A stretch of DNA of 64,000 nt from Trichoplusia ni (GCF_003590095.1 NC_039499.1:4216001-4280000); one strand, 5' to 3'. Counted from the stretch's first letter, positions 52,366 through 63,951 are shown. Translations and numbers: made by a program. The notes: generated by a model from the letters alone, not told the origin.

Positions 52366-53736
52366 CTGTTGGAAGCCGGCGGTAATGCGACGTTTTTCTT
52401 TCAGCCAATTAGCTTACGCTGTATAAAAGGTAATGTCATGGTCGTGGAACATGGGAAATAAAGGAAGTGGTACTATATTGTGTTGGTACTGGATCTAGCA
52501 TTATAATTGCCAAACTTATTTGCCTTACTCGTCGCTTTTTGTCATTCTTCGAAATTATGTAAGTAACTAGTCACAAGAGTGAGCCGTTACAAAATTTAAT
52601 CAAATAAAATTGTAGATAGTTAAATTAAGAATAATTTTCACACATTGCCGCCTGTATCGCAACACAAACAATTGTCATGAAAACAAATATCAGTTGTTTA
52701 GTAGGATTTAAAAAAAAACACTGACTAATATTTTAATTTTTGGTTCCGTAAAGTTTAAAAAATTGCTTCAAAAAATTTGCTGGATTTGATTTGGCTAGAA
52801 AAAGCTATAAAGTATATCTTGTTTCAAAATTTACGGTTAAGTTGATCGTTATCGCATAACTATAACACTCCCGAGTACCCTGAGTAGCACTTCCATCTAC
52901 ACTCCTCTGCTTCGTTGTGGCAAATATAACGTCATAGTGGGTAATATGGTACTGTTTGTGGTTTGAAGTTAGTTTAAACTATGTTCGGAAGGCGAGGAAT
53001 ACTGTTTTATAATGTGTCCTTCTTGTTAATTCTCAAGGTCACGTAATGTGGCTTTTAAGACTTTATAGGATTAGGAATATTCTTATGATACTAATGTTTA
53101 CGATGTAAGCTTGTTATGTTTTGTTCGAATTTGTTTAGAAGGTGTCTTCTAATAGTTAATGATATTATTATTTATATTTTAATCGGCTTTACTTCTCTCC
53201 TCTTAACACCACAAGGTAGCAGGTCAATAGAATATATTTTCATAAGAAAAAAATAAGAGGCAAAAGTAAAGTTAACAATCCAGTAGGCAGTAGTGGCTTT
53301 TGGAATTTTGGAAATACTCTTAGTTTTGATGTTAATTTTCATTTAGATGGAACTTACGCCTTCTTTATAAATCTTTTTATTGTTACGATTTAAATATGCC
53401 TTGGATATTTTACTATTATGAGTTGAAATAAAAACAACAATAACTGAGTGACTTTTATATTAAGCGCTCTAAAAGATTTGCTTTCAGTGAACTACTAGCG
53501 CCATCTAGTAATATTCCTACGCATTATTTTAAGTTTTGATTTTGTAGTTTTAATCGGTCTAAGCAAGAGTGATAAGATTTAAATTTTCGTCTGCCTTTTA
53601 GATCCCGGCAAACTTTAGATTCAAATATAGTGGTATCTAGAACCAAAAGCACCATAGAAAAATCTCTCTTGTTTCATGCTACAAATTCACAATTTTAAAA
53701 ACTGAACCTCTTCAAGATTTGAGAGAGAGAATTTGA

Positions 53737-54162
53737 CTAAATCTTCGTCCTTCTAAGTCCTTACCAACTGTCAAGTGTCACATACCTCTACAAGATGCAG
53801 GAGTATACAAACTAGATTGTGACTGCGGCCTCTCTTATATCGGTCAAACTAAACGAAGCATAGGGACCCGCGTAAAAGAACACATAGCTGACGTCAAACA
53901 CCGCCGCTCAACGAAGTCTGCAGTCGCCGAACATGCTGAAGGCTCCAACCATTATATTAGATTTGATCAACCACAGATCCTCGCTAAAGAATCCAAATTC
54001 CTACCTAGGATGTTTCGCGAGGCTATTGAGATTAAAAAACACCCTAATTTCAATAGAGAAGATGGCTGGAAGATATCACCTACTTGGGACCCAATAATAC
54101 AAAAACTCAAAGCTAAACCCAAGAGCAGCGCTGCAAGACATCACGACACAGTGAGCTCATAG
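53737..54162 (+). pseudogene. Penelope-like element GIY-YIG endonuclease domain, 5'-truncated
   Basis: An open frame of 141 codons with TAG at 54160-54162 and no start codon. It contains the Penelope-type GIY-YIG signature: VYKLDCDCGLSYIGQTKRSI then GTRVKEHIADVKHRRS, AVAEHAEGSNH and the distal glutamate segment FREAIEIKKHPNFNREDGWK. Penelope-like elements carry a reverse transcriptase followed by this endonuclease. The reverse transcriptase is missing; an in-frame stop sits at 53734-53736. The domain itself has no visible frameshift, so the insertion may be fairly recent. Terminal-repeat sequence follows at 54243-54328. Confidence 0.8.
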
Positions 54163-54242
54163 TGCGTAGGCCGGACCACAAATAATTAATTAAAATATGA
54201 AGGTAGAACGAGCAACATCTCCTGTCAAGACGAACACCATCT

Positions 54243-54328
54243 CAGTCTGCCCGTGACCATGATACCTGCAAAGGTGTCATGGTCACGGGCAAACGGGTAA
54301 AAGTAGTTTCATTTCAATATCTTATTCG
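54243..54328 (+). mobile_element. Penelope-like element terminal repeat, rearranged (copy 3)
   Basis: CAGTCTGCCCGTGACCATGA and TACCTGCAAAGGTG match copy 2. After GGTG the sequence turns back on itself (TCATGGTCACGGGC) instead of reading the CGAAACGTCGGG box. It resumes at GGGTAAAAGTAGTTTCATTTCAAT, so the copy has lost the middle block. Confidence 0.65.
54249..54290. repeat. Perfect 14-bp hairpin with inner ACCT-GCAA-AGGT stem
   Basis: Arms 54249-54262 (GCCCGTGACCATGA) and 54277-54290 are exact reverse complements. The loop holds a T-G mismatch and a further 4-bp stem closed by GCAA. It lies at the 3' end of the Penelope-like remnant. Confidence 0.85.
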
Positions 54329-54739
54329 TTATTTATTTTTCCACTTCAGAAGAAACCTTAATCTTAGGACTAGGCTCCAAACCTTTGAAACTGAAAACAC
54401 TTCACGTTAATTACTTTAAAATGTTTATTTATTACCACAAACAAGAAGCTTAACTAAATAAAATAAATAGGTGACAACAGGGGATTTAACAAAATTAAAT
54501 GAGTAGCAAAGAACAACAACAATATTCCAAATTCAAATAAAAATTTTCGCGACATTATGACACTGAGTATAAAGTTTCTCTAGCACTGTTAAATAGAATG
54601 TAGAGACAAAAAAGTCACTTTACAAAGAATTCTCCAATATGGTCGTAAATAAAGTCATAATTCATATTTTAATAAACAAGATGCAAAAGCTTGTGTCTTG
54701 GCTTTCTCGGTTGTAAAAAAAACAGCGATGATAATCATC

Positions 54740-54994
54740 CAGGGCCCCGATTCTGCTATTTTACAATGTCCGATGAATGAATGACAATTGGATTAAATTT
54801 GAAATTATTCCTATTCTCTTAAGAATTTTGCCAAAACAATAATTAAAAGTTAATTGTATTGACCTTGAGTGTACCGTCCCGCACTGAATTTACAATTATT
54901 GTGTAGAAAAAAGCTCAATAGAATACGAAAATTGTCATTTTAAGCCAAATTTCATTCATTCATCGGCCCTGTAAACAGCAGAATTGGGGCCCTG
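54740..54994. mobile_element. CAGGG-type inverted-repeat MITE (copy 2, best preserved)
   Basis: The left end CAGGGCCCCGATTCTGCTAT is mirrored by AGCAGAATTGGGGCCCTG at the right. Subterminal CGATGAATGAATG/CATTCATTCATCG pairs also match. It is 255 bases long with no coding capacity. CAGGG termini are typical of hAT elements. The flanks TAATCATC and TAATATAG are only partly alike, so target duplication is not proven. Confidence 0.7.
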
Positions 54995-55680
54995 TAATAT
55001 AGTTACTCAATGTTACTATAATAGGCAATATAATATTAAGTTAAAAAATGCAGATATCTCGTTGACGTTCTTTGAGCTATCAGAAAAAAAAAACAAATGC
55101 TTTAAAATACAGTACTACTTAAAGTAGTAAAAATACCTACTTATTTATATTAATGACTTATTTGTATTTACAATAACTCATATTAATAATTAAGTGGAAA
55201 TAAGGTTTCTAGTAATAAACATTCATACTTTAGTGACGAGACAACACAGGAATAAGTATTAAGATTTAACAAAGCAATATTGAATAATAATTTACTATAT
55301 TATCAACTAATACTAATGGCAACATATTTTTTTGGCAAACAGCAATAATGTAAGGAAGTAAAAGTGTTTAGGATTTTGAATATTTTAGAATATAGATTAT
55401 TATTCTAATTTTTATTTGCAATTTAATTTTGTCTATAACAGGGCCAAATTCATTGTATCCAATTATAAACGAATCTCTATATATAATTTTAAAAAAATGT
55501 CTGCTATAATAAAACGAAAGAAAATAAAACACACTTCAATTTCTATAAATGCGTACATAAAAGTTTAAAGAATAAAATAATAAATACGATTTTAATATCT
55601 TATTTTGTTCTCTCAAAATCTCGTATATTGCACATACCACAGCTTACAAGAATTATTTTAAATTAGGAATAAATTGTGTC

Positions 55681-58600
55681 TTAAGGATAAGCACCACGCT
55701 CGTCTCTGGATATTTTTGCCATCCATAAGGCTCCGGCCACCGCCAAACCCTGAAAAAAAGAACATGGATGTATAATAAAGTAAGCACAATTTTTTTTAAA
55801 CTGTCAAGTGCTAGTCGGGCACGCAACACTGAATTTTACTAACTGATTTGTAATCGGAATAACTTTGGCATGTCTTGTATTTTTTAGATTTCGTTGTTAT
55901 AGCGGCAACAGAAATGTCTATAATCTGTGAAAAAAACAAAAGTCCAGGGCTCTTGTAATCTCTAATTTTGCTATTTACAATGGCCGATGAATGAATGGCA
56001 ATTTGATTAAATTTGAAACTTTTAATATTCTTTTAAGAATTTGCCAACACAATAAATGGAAATTCATTTTATTTAATTAAATTCATTTTAAATACGAATA
56101 GTGGCAATTTAATCCAATTACCATTCATTGAAAATAGCAGAATTGAGGCCCTGGAATCATGGCTGATGCGATATAGCCTGGTGACGGACAGGTAATAGGT
56201 TTCCGGTTTTACCCTTTGCCTAGGAAACCTAAAAAAATACGAACCTTTTATCTTTGTAAAAAGTAACTTCCTAATTAACCTTGGTCACGTGTTTTGCTTT
56301 AATGACTCGAGCAATCAAGCTCTATAAGTACATTTGTAATTACAATGATATCAATGTAACATTTTATTGCTCCTGAATAGGCACAGCTCACTTATATAAT
56401 GAATTTTAATTGTTATACGCATTAACTTATTGATAATAATTTCGAGGCACGCGGTTATTGTATCCAAAAAAACCTATCTCTATTTGACTGGCCTGTTGGT
56501 CTAGTGATTAGTGGTTCACACTGCTGTAAAAGTCGAAATATATAAGTACTTATGTTTATCCTTTATCTATCAGTCATAATCTTAGCTTTGCTTAGTTTGA
56601 GACTAGATGGCGCTGTGCGAAACTTGTGGAATATTATAATGTTATAATAAGAGTTAAAAACTAAGAAACGTTCTCGCTTATGATAATTTTGTAAATACAT
56701 GTAAACTATGGGTATAATCGGGAAGTTACCTTAAAGCACAAAAGCGGTGTGGATAAAATAGGTAGGGTTTGTTTTAAACATGTAGAGAATTAGTGGTGGA
56801 GAAAAGAGGAATCTAAACACTTCTACAACGAATGACTCCAAGCCAATATATGATTATAAAGATACTAACATTCAATTGTACTGTTTTCTCACCTGCATTA
56901 AAACTAAGAAGATACCAGCGACGCCGATCCCAGAAGCGTGTTTCCTAACCCAGTTGCCGAAGGACTCTGCACAGCCAGTGGGGTAAGCTGTAGTCACGGT
57001 GCAGTTGAAGGTAGTCACGGTTCCGTACACGTGGCTGCAGCAGCTGACAGGCAAACCCTTGGAAGTCTCCGTGTTGAGGGGTTGCAGCCATTCGCTGGCA
57101 TTCACCACACCACAACATTCAAACTGGAAAAGGGATGGGAGTTTTACGTAGATTAAATATGTAGTGTATTCAGTATCAAAAAGCCGACGTTTTGCGCAAC
57201 ATACGATTCAGGTGTGTCCGTTAAGACTGGGCGTCGACCTCAATGTGTCAGAGAAGAGAATGGCTGAGCAAAACATATGAATTCTCTGGACACAATAATC
57301 GCACCCTAAAAATCATAAAGTCAACGACTGGTAATCAAAAAATAAAATCAAAGGTCTATCGGGTTTCATCCAGCTTTAGAAAAAAAACTTTGTGACATTT
57401 CAAAATGATACATTAGAAGATAGAAAAAAAGTATAAAGTGATTTTAACATTTTAGGTCCTAAAAAATGAGTTAGGTATAACGTAATCCGAAAAACAATAT
57501 TAAGTAAACCATGTCATTAAAATAAAATTGCGTGCGTAGATAAATGGCAATGAAATAACTCATGTTGCGTGCTTTGAGGGTCATGAGTGATGAGATAGCA
57601 CTTAGCCATGTAGTTATTAGAGTTTACTAAGTGAAGGCTTGGCTGTAGACACATTGAGTGTTCCACTGCTAACTATGGTTATCTTATTTGAAGACAAACA
57701 CGCCCTTTTCAGCCTCGATCGTTAAAACATGACAGATTAGCTAGAACCCCGATGTTGTGAGAATTTTAAGAGGGAAACAGAAAATAAAAAATTGGATATA
57801 TAGACGTAGAGAAAGTCCGATAGCCGAGTGGTATAATCACCACCCCAAACCCACTGTGCGCAACGTGTCGCGGGTTCAATCCCAATGTAGGACAGGCATT
57901 TGCATTGAGCACCAGCACGTGTGATCCACGAACGCTTGTTCTGAGTCTAGGTGTATTTGACTTGACACAAGGATTGATATAACATTAATGAGGGAGTAGG
58001 TACTCTTCAATCTAATAAATCAGTTTACAAAAACCTTCTTCAAAGTCCTAAGCATGGCAACAGGAAAATTTTATTACTCATATGCCCATAAAAATATTCA
58101 TACTTCAGATAACAAATATGAGCCATACAAGATAAACAGTCACAATTGGATCCATTCGGTAATAGGTAGTTCCCCAGTAACTAATCATGGAAGTTATCAC
58201 GAATGGACTGCAATTGTCTCTTGTCACGACCTTTATCTTCAAATGGTCTCATCTAGTAAAGTTAGCTAAACTGTCTAAACAAATAGGCTATTTTTAGATT
58301 GTCAAGTTTCAATTAGCAGAAATTCTTTTGATGATAATGTTTGTTTAGTAATTTAATTCTTGTGCAACATTAACTAAGTCTTCATTTATTGTAAGTTAAT
58401 TGTCATTAAGAAACTTCCAAACTTTTAAAATGACGAGCCTTCAAAAAGTCAATCGTCTCAATATATCGGACATTTTAGTATCGTCCAGGAATGTTGAGGA
58501 AGTCGTTTTAAGAGTGCTCTTATTATAATAACAGGGCAAGAAATTACAGAAGCCTTTTGCCTAAGCCAAATTCAATGCTCCTGTTGGTAGAAGATGTCCT

Positions 58601-61600
58601 AAGTCTTTCATTATACCTTCTTCCATGTTATTCCAAACCTGCACTTATCCTACCTATACTGCCTCTTCTATCATCGAATTCCCGTTTCAAACGTTACCCT
58701 ACACCTGTGTGGTCTACATGCAACAAAGAGTACAGTAACATGCTATGTTACCACTTTAAAGCCCAAAACACTTACATCTTCTTGCACTTGATCCCAAAGC
58801 TTGGTGATTTCGATGCTCTTGTCAGGTCCGTACAGCACCATGGTGGAGGTCAGCTGTTTCTGAACCAACGCCACGGTGTTACCCCTTAGAGCATACCCAG
58901 CTATACAGGCGGACAGCTGGAAGATGAAGATCAGGACCATAGCTCCGGCAAACTGGAAAATAGAAATTTATATTATAAGTAGAAGAAAAAGGTTTGAAAC
59001 GTAACTAATTAAATTAAATGAAGTTTTTGGATTCTTTTCAAATTGAATTTTGGTATTTTAGATATTTAGGAATAATTAAAAAAGTGATTCAACAGTGCGT
59101 AGTTCTTTTGTAATGAATAATAATCAGGTTTAGTATCTCTTAAAGGTGTTGGAAGATTTGATGCTCTCCAAACGCATACATTCGTAATTTCAACATACCA
59201 CATAGTTTTCAGTAAAATGTTAAAAGCATTTATAAATATCACTTAACGATGACTAAACGTTAAATAACAATTCCTATTTTAGGCAACTCATGCAATATAG
59301 GACAGCAGTTTACGACATGACAAAGATAACAATCTAACAACGTGCAATAGACGAGTTAATTAAACGATACAACATGATAGCATGTTATTTGATGTTTTTC
59401 TTTAGTTTGTGACAGAAGAATAAAGGGGGCTCTCTTGTATTGCATGACCAGGTTTTATTCATCAATAATATTTGCTTGGATATCATCACTTTTCTTTGTG
59501 TTAAAATATAACCACAGTGATATATCCCTACTAATATTATAAATGCGAAAGTAACTCTGTCTGTCTGTTATCACGTCTAAATCACTGAACTGATTTTAAT
59601 GAAATTTTGGTACAGATATAGAGTTGACCTTGAGAAAGAACACACCTTGATAGTATTTATCCCGGACTTTTGAAGAGTTCTCTTGGAAACGCGATATAAC
59701 CGACATCGACGCGGGCGAAGCCGACATTTTTCGAAAAGCGAAAGATGCTTTTAATTCTTGCGATAAGAAAATAGAAGAAACAACTTTACTATTATTTGCT
59801 ACCATGTTGAATACATCTAAATCCCATACGTGTGCAAAAACTAAACCATAGGCGAAGGTGAAGGTCAGCTGTAAAGTGCATGTTACCGCTTCACAAACAA
59901 ACGGCTAGATCAATTTTAATGACATTGTGTGCTGAGTTCACCGTTGATTGACACAAAGGCCACTTCTTACCCGACTGCTTTAAGCAGGGTTATATTTATG
60001 CAGCTATAACCAACAGACATTCATGTGAGTAAAGCCGCGGTAGATAATTATAAAATATTTTACGGGAACAAGGATTTTATTCTACAAGATGAGTTCCGAT
60101 GTTCATTTATTCTGGGTTAGACTTTATAATTTGTTGTTAGCCGGCAATTATACTTGGAGATACTTGTACTTGTGAAGTGAGTTATTCTCTTATAATACTT
60201 AGTAGAGTTTTAAATCAAAACTTTTTGATTACTCATCCACAAATACACTTGCTTTCTTACACAAATATGACACTACAAATATTTATACAATTATTTATCA
60301 AAGTACCGTTGAAGCATTGCAAATAAATTCAATGCGGTGACCGTGAATATATTATAACAAGGTGTTCGCGCTTGTTACAGAAACGCCTTTTCAGTTCACT
60401 ATTGCTCTTTGCAACCAGTAACATTATCAATATAAAAACCGTTGGACAACTCAATAGAAAATTTGCATACGTTTGTTAGAAGTTAATAATAACTATGTAT
60501 GATTGCTATGTGTTAAAGTGCACGTTACAGGCCCTCTTTTCCCGTTAATTTTGGTCCACCATTCCTTACACATTGAGATCTTTCGATAAAAAGAAATTTT
60601 TTTTCCTGAAAGTAGGATATAATATTTGACATGAGAATTTTGAAAACGCTAGAGTCGACATTCCTTTCCCTTTGTCTTTTAAAGTTCATATATTTCTTGA
60701 GGATAAATGTAGAAACTATTGCAGAGTTATTCTTCGACTGCCCTTTCAAACTCATGAGGCTCTAACTGCTTCAGATTTGCAACCACATAGATGAGATATT
60801 ATTCACCCATTACTGTACCGACATTCAGTCATATCCCGGTTAATTCGATATAATCCGTTATACTATACTTATTTCTATTTAAATTCTTACGTATCTAAAT
60901 AACCATCCTCCGACTTCTTATAGTCTCATAATTATTTTAATAAACGCGTGCAGACAAATATGAGAAACTGCGCCCTTGAGTGATACGACAATATCAGATG
61001 ATAACGTTGAATTTAAATGTTTGAAACAACTGAACTAATAATAGCAGACGTTTAATGTTCTGTCACTATGATACACTACAACGTCACCAGTGTAAACAGC
61101 TGAAAACGTTTTGCTTAAGATGAAGGTTCTGTGTAAGGTTTAATGAAAAGATAAGACTACACAAACAGAATGATACTTCTCTCTCTTGCGAAAAATTGTG
61201 AAACAAACCTGTTAAGAACTTATTTAACAGAAGTGGGAAATACTTAACTAAGTGACGTAGTTAAATGTATTTGTCTATTTCCTTTTGACAATGACAGAAA
61301 GGATGATAAGAGAAAATTGTGAAATAAATCTGTAATGCCAACTACAATCTGTATGAATGACGCTCAGCTACTTGTATTTTACGTACAATAATGTCTATTT
61401 GAATATTTCCAATTGACAGAAACATACACGGCAAATTAAATGATTGATTCCTCCCAGTTTAATTTATGCAGAAGGGAGTGTCAGGCTACTGTTGTACTGG
61501 CTGATTATTACTGACCAGATCCTACGCATGTTCCACCGGGCCGCGATAGCACTCTTGGACAATCCTGCTGGCCCGGCAGCCATCAGCTTTAATTGGCTCC

Positions 61601-63951
61601 ACAGAGCTTTCTGACTTGTTTATAACAAGACTCCTCTTTTTTCTTTTTTTTTTGGTAAGACGCGGGGTCCTCATTGACATCCACGCCCTCCGAGGAGGAT
61701 ATTTATGGCAAGACTCCTACGAGCTACATTACAATATGCGTCGTTAGCAAATACCAAGTACTCGTAAATGGAAGTTTTAGTTTAAGTACTGCGTCTCATA
61801 TAATATAATAAATTGTGGAATCTACTTGAAATATCTCATAAGTAACACATGTAACTTTTAGTGTTATCTCTGAATCATCTATCAATCAATCGTAAATGGA
61901 TTATATTTGACATTGGACGACTCATATATGACTTGAATATACAGCATGTGTGAATACTGATAATGAAAGTCTGGGTATTCCTCTCAGGCACAACAGTTAA
62001 GATACTAGTCGAATCAAAGATGGCTAAGACTGATGATTTACCAAAAATAATTACAACAATATTGTCTTTAGATTTAATTAACGTGACAGTAGCCATTTTT
62101 TTACGTATAATGACTATTTAAACTTGTCACCCAAAAGATCTTTAATATGACTGTGCAAAAGTCGTTTTGGCGTTTAAATAAGATTATTACATTATTTGTT
62201 TTTCTTATTAAGTGTGTTTTACATTTAATTAATTGAAATATTACGCAGACCATCGTTTGTGGAGTCCGCTAGTTAAGTATATATATATATATATTTATAC
62301 TATCAAAAAAGTAGTATAAGCCACCTATTCTAATCCTGTCTTTACAAAATTCTCGGAGCGGTATAGTGACCTATTCTACGTTAAGGTATCGTAGAATAGG
62401 TCACTATATCTACAACTGTCAGACATGCCCTGCGATTGTAAGTAAACAAAGATAATCTAGATAAATATGCTGATGATTCAAGACCTGATAAGAGATTACA
62501 AACCTCGTTTTTTGTAAAAAGTCCCTACATGTTTTGGTTTTAACTATCCAACTGGAATGAAAAATTATTGGTCTATCACAAAATAGCAATATGCAGTTTA
62601 TAGTTGTATCAATAGGTTTAAGTTTCGATTATTTTTATGTTAGAAACGAAAAGAAATACTTGAGTCAAGATATGTGTTTTTTCATTACATTTTTACACAG
62701 CTTTTTAACTAAGCAAGTTAAATTGCATCCCAACATTAAAAAAACAACGCTGATCGGTCTCGGAAATGAATGAGATAATAACATCGAAGACCAACCTTGT
62801 AATTTACTTCCTCATACCAAAAACCAAATTCTCTTAAAGCAATTAATGAAACCTCAAATTACAAAACTAATCAGACTATAAACATTCGCTATCTCTGAAG
62901 ATGAAGAGCTGTAATCTATAACTGACTGACATTCTGGCATTATAGTTTCTTAGCTCGTATTCAGGGCACCGGCACAGATTACTAAACGGTTACTACGTAA
63001 CCCGGTACTGACAAAACTATGTGATCTAATTCTGTTCGTCCAGGCCTGCGACGGATATTTAACGTCTAAAATGGTCTTATAACGACTTGTAACGTCGAAC
63101 AGTGATGTAATTTGCCTCAAGAAGCGACGCCATGATAATTGTTTACATTCTAGTGACGTCTTTGCATGTTAGATATTAGCACTACAGTGATAAAGAATAG
63201 AAGACAAGTATTCGTTTTGTTATGTAGAAAGGAATAAATAAACTAATTAATAGCTGTAACTTGTTAGTTTTGTTTGACTCGGGAATTTTATTTTTATAAG
63301 TATATGGAGAAAATAAATATCGTCGTATATTAGACCATTTACGTTCCATAAAAGGACTAATAAATTATTAAGTATGCACTTACTTCACTTGCATGAAACT
63401 AAAGTAAACAATATAGTTATATTATACTTTATCAAATGGTTATTAGTCATTGCCTTGATATTGATAGAACTTACAATCTTCCTACATGAGTTATTAATTA
63501 ATGGCTCCAATTAACATCAGTGAATCGGAACTCATTACATCAGAACAATACGCGCACAAGATCAATGATAACAGACTCAGGGTCACAATACATAATAACT
63601 TATATAAAGGGCTACTTACCACCATGTTCATCATGTAATTCTCCATGAAGGCTCCATAGAACCCGAAGAATGATATCAGGAATATAATAACACCAGTCGC
63701 GATGCAGAAGGCTGGCAGAGAGAAAAATCTGTCCGATAGGAACGGGTGGTATCCATTGTAAGCGGACTGGACTGACCCACCGACCGACAGAATTATAATA
63801 CCAGTGATCTGTAAACATTACACAACTGAGCATGATACTGTGACAGGCAAGAAGTAAAGATACACACTACATATTACACACTACTTACCAGAAAAAGAAA
63901 ATTGACTGTCACTAATATATATTTCACAGTTGTAAACAGTTTGGACCACAT
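55681..63951 (-). CDS. Tetraspanin 3, complete
   Basis: Coding exons in reading order on the minus strand: 63951-63889, 63808-63620, 58952-58776, 57123-56893, 55749-55681. All junctions are phase 0 and the product is 242 residues, the usual tetraspanin size. The start MWSKLFTTVKYILVTVNFLF runs into TM1. TM2 is AFCIATGVIIFLISFFGFYG and TM3 is FAGAMVLIFIFQLSACIAGY. The large loop has FECCGVVNASEW (CCG at 146-148), PVSCC and two more cysteines, with NAS and NCT glycosylation sites. The C-terminal tail is very short (ISRDERGAYP). Exon 2 is 189 bases, exactly as in tetraspanin 2. The first intron is only 80 bases, against 3.9 kb and 9.5 kb in the paralogues, while its second intron is 4.7 kb. The ATG lies 49 bases from the window edge, so the promoter is outside. 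Confidence 0.93.
55801..56236. repeat. Interspersed lepidopteran repeat (copy 3), split by a MITE
   Basis: The left part starts CTGTCAAGTGCTAGTCGGGC and reaches AGCGGCAACAGAAATGTCTA and TCTGTGAAAAA. The right part has ATATAGCCTGGTGACGGACA and ends TTTTACCCTTTGCCTAGGAA. The two parts are in the order seen in copy 2 (46648-47018), with the MITE between them. Confidence 0.6.
55945..56153. mobile_element. CAGGG-type inverted-repeat MITE (copy 3), nested
   Basis: Starts CAGGGCTCTTGTAATCTCTA with the subterminal TTTGCTATTTACAATGGCCG then ATGAATGAATGG. Ends CATTCATTGAAAATAGCAGA then ATTGAGGCCCTG. It is 209 bases, shorter than copy 2, and inserted inside another repeat. Confidence 0.65.
57124..58775 (-). 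other. Third intron of tetraspanin 3
   Basis: From donor GTAAGT after WDQVQED to acceptor TTTTCCAG. Contains the plus-strand SINE copy 4 and AT-rich DNA. Short plus-strand frames (58054-58269, 58557-58889) show no recognisable protein; the second runs into the antisense of the adjacent exon. Confidence 0.8.
57816..57995 (+). mobile_element. tRNA-derived SINE (copy 4)
   Basis: The only plus-strand copy. CCGATAGCCGAGTGGTATAA is the A-box side, GTCGCGGGTTCAATCCCA the B box, and the end has CACAAGGATTGATATAACAT. It is in an intron of tetraspanin 3, opposite to the gene's direction; the minus-strand copy in tetraspanin 1 is in the gene's direction. Confidence 0.75.
59529..59724 (+). mobile_element. 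Helitron-like element (second family, copy 2)
   Basis: Starts CTAATATTATAAATGCGAAA and has the CTGTCTGTCTGT run. It shares TAGAGTTGACCTTGAGAAAG and CGGACTTTTGAAGAGTTCTC with the copy at 5855. The 3' end is eroded (GCGGGCGAAGCCGACA). Lies in an intron of tetraspanin 3. Confidence 0.55.
61480..61720. repeat. Probable transposon-derived GC-richer fragment
   Basis: Compositionally distinct from the flanks, with GACCAGATCCTACGCATGTT, GGCCCGGCAGCCATCAGC, and further on ACGCGGGGTCCTCATTGACA before GCCCTCCGAGGAGG. No continuous frame and no family assigned. Confidence 0.35.
62278..62294. repeat. (AT)n microsatellite
   Basis: An uninterrupted run of AT dinucleotides of about 17 bases in tetraspanin 3 intron 2. 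Confidence 0.8.
62362..62408. repeat. Perfect 19-bp hairpin with 9-base loop
   Basis: The left arm 62362-62380 (TATAGTGACCTATTCTACG) is the exact reverse complement of 62390-62408, with loop TTAAGGTAT. It could extend by a G-T and a G-C pair outward. It lies in the transcribed second intron of tetraspanin 3. Confidence 0.85.

Larger units (their letters stand above)
52256..55680. other. Intergenic region between tetraspanins 2 and 3
   Basis: The tetraspanin 2 promoter side is at the left. Then come AT-rich DNA, a Penelope-like element remnant (53737-54330) and a MITE (54740-54994). At the right is the 3' flank of tetraspanin 3, whose first minus-strand AATAAA is at 55411-55416. No host gene recognised. 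Confidence 0.65.
55750..56892 (-). other. Last intron of tetraspanin 3
   Basis: From donor GTGAG after LVLMQ to acceptor TTTTTCAG. Contains an interspersed repeat (55801-56236) interrupted by a MITE (55945-56153). The remainder is AT-rich. Confidence 0.85.
58953..63619 (-). other. Second intron of tetraspanin 3 (4.7 kb)
   Basis: Contains a Helitron-like copy (59529-59724) and a GC-richer patch at 61480-61720 that looks transposon-derived. An (AT)n microsatellite lies at 62278-62294 and a perfect 19-bp hairpin at 62362-62408. No nested gene recognised. Confidence 0.8.

Noticed and set aside
57816..57895. tRNA gene suggested by A-box and B-box sequences
   Set aside because: The cloverleaf is degenerate, and the same body and tail recur at three other sites, so it is a tRNA-derived SINE.
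63612..63833. 73-codon minus-strand frame over tetraspanin 3 exon 2
   Set aside because: It is out of frame with the tetraspanin. The correct frame of 63808-63620 gives TM1 and TM2 and joins both neighbours in phase 0.
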